From positions 372,001 to 436,000 of the forward strand of contig JHZO01000004.1 of NCBI GenBank assembly GCA_000620945.1: a stretch of 64,000 nucleotides of DNA, read 5' to 3'. Positions 62,168 to 64,000 of this stretch are shown in pieces. The notes below the pieces were generated by a model, which saw only the letters and a program-made list of their open reading frames with translations, was not told the origin of the DNA and did not search any database. Within the stretch, counting starts at the first letter, position 1. Each line of letters starts with the position of its first letter. A program made the position numbers and the translations under genes. This DNA comes from [Clostridium] viride DSM 6836. Lineage in GTDB: Bacteria > Bacillota > Clostridia > Oscillospirales > Oscillospiraceae.

Positions 62168-63646
62168 ATGTACAATGAAACATGCCCTCCCAATTCGACA
62201 CAACATGTTGTAATGAGAGGCGATACCTTCTGGAAACTATCGCAGGCTTATGGTGTTAGCGTCGAACGTATCATGGAAGCTAACCCAGGCACCACCGCCG
62301 ACAACTTGCAAATTGGATCGACCCTATGCATTCCAACGGCACCGAACAGCACAATTACCCCGACACCGACACCGATGAAACCGGCGAAACTGGAGAAATT
62401 GCCGCCGACAGAACCACCTCAGCAGCAGGTCTGCCCGGAAGGGACCTTTCTCCATACGATTCAAGCAGGCGATACCTTCTGGAAACTGTCGCTGGCTTAT
62501 GGTGTTAGCGTCGAACGTATCATGGTAGCTAACCCGGGTACCAACCCTGACAACTTGCAAATAAGTTCGACTCTATGCATCCCAACGGCACCGAAAAGCG
62601 CTGTTACCCCAACACCGACGCCGATGAAACCGATGAAACCGGCGAAGCTGGAGAAACTACCGGCGACAGAACCGCTCCAGCGTCAGACCTGCCCGGAAGG
62701 CACCTTTCTCCATACGATTCAAGCAGGGGATACCTTCTGGAAACTGTCGCTGGCTTATGGTGTTAGCGTCGAAAGCATCATGGATGCTAACCCGGGTACC
62801 AACCCTGACAACTTGCAAATAGGTTCAACTCTATGCATCCCAACGGCACCGAAAAGCGCTGTTACCCCAACACCGACGCCGATGAAACCGATGAAACCGG
62901 CGAAGCTGGAGAAATTGCCGCCGGTACCAGAGACACCTCCGCCGACACCGGTGGCACCGCCGGTACCAGTGACACCTCCGCCGGCACCAGTGACACCTCC
63001 GCCGGCACCAGTGACACCTCCGCCGGCACCAGTGACACCTCCGCCGGCACCAGTGACACCTCCGCCGGAACCAGTGACACCTCCACCGGCACCAGTGACA
63101 CCTCCCCCAGCACCGGTAGCACCGCCGACACCGGTGGCACCACCGGCACCAGTGACACCTCCCCCAGCACCGGTAGCACCGCCGACACCGGTGGCACCGC
63201 CGACACCGGTGGCACCGCCGACACCGGTGGCACCGCCGACACCGGTAGCACCGCCGACACCGGTGACACCGCCGATACGGATGGCACCGCCGAAATTGAT
63301 GGCAAAACCCTTATGTTCTCAGAACAATTTTACCTATATCATAGAAAGCTGTGATACCATTTGCGGAATCGCAAGGAAATACTATGTTAGCGTGGAAAGC
63401 ATCTTGAAGAATAACCCAGGAATGGATCCAAGTTGCTTGCAGCCGGGAACATGTATCTGCGTGCCGATCAACTGTTGTGGGGAGAATACCTGCCGTTACA
63501 CGGTCAGACCGGGAGATACCCTAAACAGAATCGCGAATCGATGCAATGTTTGCCCTTCGGCCCTCATTGCAGCAAATCCAAACATTGATTTCGACCATTT
63601 AATAAGATGTCAGATCATTTGTATTCCCAATGCTAAGTTTGAGTGA
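62168..63646 (+). CDS. Multi-LysM protein with Pro-rich repeat linker, spore-coat type
   Basis: 492 residues. Three LysM domains in the first half (about 12-56, 96-140, 182-226; each HTIQAGDTFWKLSLAYGVSVE-like), a ~120-residue linker of PPPAPVT and PPTPVA repeats, then two more divergent Cys-containing LysM domains (about 388-432 and 440-485). No signal peptide, with Cys-rich C-terminal LysM, which fits SafA/YaaH-like coat proteins that bind cortex or coat glycan from inside the mother cell. AGGTG lies eight bases before the ATG. Confidence 0.88.
   Translation: MYNETCPPNSTQHVVMRGDTFWKLSQAYGVSVERIMEANPGTTADNLQIGSTLCIPTAPNSTITPTPTPMKPAKLEKLPPTEPPQQQVCPEGTFLHTIQAGDTFWKLSLAYGVSVERIMVANPGTNPDNLQISSTLCIPTAPKSAVTPTPTPMKPMKPAKLEKLPATEPLQRQTCPEGTFLHTIQAGDTFWKLSLAYGVSVESIMDANPGTNPDNLQIGSTLCIPTAPKSAVTPTPTPMKPMKPAKLEKLPPVPETPPPTPVAPPVPVTPPPAPVTPPPAPVTPPPAPVTPPPAPVTPPPEPVTPPPAPVTPPPAPVAPPTPVAPPAPVTPPPAPVAPPTPVAPPTPVAPPTPVAPPTPVAPPTPVTPPIRMAPPKLMAKPLCSQNNFTYIIESCDTICGIARKYYVSVESILKNNPGMDPSCLQPGTCICVPINCCGENTCRYTVRPGDTLNRIANRCNVCPSALIAANPNIDFDHLIRCQIICIPNAKFE
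62930..63290 (+). repeat. Pro-rich minisatellite in the LysM gene
   Basis: Tandem units of 21 bases (PPPAPVT) and 18 bases (PPTPVA). Other frames stay open because the unit lengths are multiples of three, which creates long false ORFs on both strands. Copy number is likely to vary between strains and to be misassembled. Confidence 0.9.
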
Positions 63647-63710
63647 ATCACGTTGCAAATAGGATCAATCTGGTTTGCTTCGCAAAACAATTGAACTGAT
63701 TAAGGATAAT

Positions 63711-63750
63711 AATAAAAACAGGAGTTCTAATGGGCTCCTGTTTTTATTAT
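63711..63750 (+). terminator. Terminator before the recombinase gene
   Basis: AATAAAAACAGGAG pairs with CTCCTGTTTTTATT; A/T rich on both sides, so it can act in both directions. Confidence 0.9.
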
Positions 63751-63861
63751 GAATCATTGGACGGGTATCCCTCCCAAAAACGGAGTGGAACGAATGAGAA
63801 CAACAGGCCATTAGTTTGAGAGGAACGATAACTAAATCATAACAATTACGGGGTGGAATGG

Positions 63862-64000
63862 ATGAAAGAGCAAAAGAGCATGGCAATCTACTCCCGAAAG
63901 TCCAAATTTACCGGCAAGGGTGAAAGCATTGAAAACCAGATCGAACTGTGTCGGCAGTACATTCGGGTCAATCGCGGTGATGAGGCGGCAGATGGCGTCT
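63862..64000 (+). CDS. Large serine recombinase, N-terminal fragment (SpoIVCA-like; 3' end outside window)
   Basis: First 46 codons of a serine resolvase/invertase-type domain: AIYSRKSKFTGKGESIENQ, with the nucleophile Ser in IYSRKS (residue 11) and the conserved Arg and Glu-Asn-Gln of the family. Recombinases with this start are typically ~500-residue large serine recombinases. In sporulating Firmicutes such an enzyme (SpoIVCA) excises the skin element from sigK. The split sigK lies 9 kb to the left, supporting that role. GGGGTGG precedes the ATG. Confidence 0.85.
   Translation, partial: MKEQKSMAIYSRKSKFTGKGESIENQIELCRQYIRVNRGDEAADGV

Noticed and set aside
62930-63290. Possible CRISPR array because of regular repeats
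   Set aside because: Units are directly adjacent with no unique spacers and encode a Pro-rich linker in frame.
62833-63354. Long open frames in other phases and on the minus strand over the Pro-rich repeat
   Set aside because: They arise because the repeat units are multiples of three; composition is low-complexity and no ribosome sites exist.

Overview
The window reads as chromosome of an anaerobic, endospore-forming Clostridia-type bacterium (Bacillota, GC near 50%). Pointers are a pro-sigma-K gene, LysM and Cys-rich small proteins of spore-coat type, S-layer homology (SLH) proteins, a molybdenum hydroxylase, a clostridial-type flavin thioredoxin reductase, PanG-type pantothenate synthesis and heavy use of GTG/TTG starts behind GAGGTGAT-like ribosome binding sites. 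No rRNA, CRISPR array or intact insertion sequence was seen.

Layout. 1-2.2 kb: partial ArsR repressor with its promoter/operator, a CorA-like transporter and a class I methyltransferase. 2.7-4.2 kb: pdxST (vitamin B6). 4.2-5.5 kb: ferritin-like protein. 5.6-12.2 kb: three-subunit molybdenum hydroxylase, convergent with a BtuCD-type ABC uptake system that may carry molybdate or tungstate. 12.4-14.3 kb: SpoVB/MurJ-like flippase behind an uncharacterised leader RNA with an intrinsic terminator. 14.3-20 kb: pyrophosphatase, thioredoxin-reductase-like operon, SulP permease, CcdA plus TlpA redox pair. 20-30 kb: B12/radical SAM protein, DUF4317, permuted papain-like protein, AlaX editing protein, a hypothetical protein, DUF6512, membrane glycosyltransferase and cation/proton antiporter. 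30-34.6 kb: small LysM protein and a surface-protein gene broken by three frameshifts. 34.8-38.8 kb: a cluster of four paralogous two-half ~120-residue proteins (one frameshifted) mixed with Cys-rich small proteins and a cupin. 39-43.6 kb: Ctc/L25, a hypothetical protein, and a LytTR/GHKL two-component system. 44-48.8 kb: a 1617-residue SLH protein; then tRNA-Ala(GGC). 49-54.3 kb: phosphatase-GNAT fusion, YgiQ, TrmB and ProC.

The most striking region is 54.5-64 kb. The sigK gene stops matching sigma-K after about 110 codons, at a conserved Glu-Asn position like that used by the B. subtilis skin element, and the window ends in the first 46 codons of a large serine recombinase of the type that excises such elements. 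Between them lie an SLH-BsuPI protein, a methionine sulfoxide reductase MsrA-MsrB fusion cut by one stop codon, a complete panG-panB-panC-panD operon, two small proteins and a multi-LysM protein. If the right end carries the 3' half of sigK, this is a skin-like element loaded with core metabolic genes rather than phage genes. The right end is outside the window, so this remains an inference.

Other structure: a decayed tRNA-Ala relic at 40.7 kb and the intact tRNA-Ala at 49.1 kb lie in the same orientation and flank the two-component system and giant SLH gene, which suggests an island. Several single-base frameshifts lie at or near short homopolymers, so sequencing error must be excluded before calling those genes dead.
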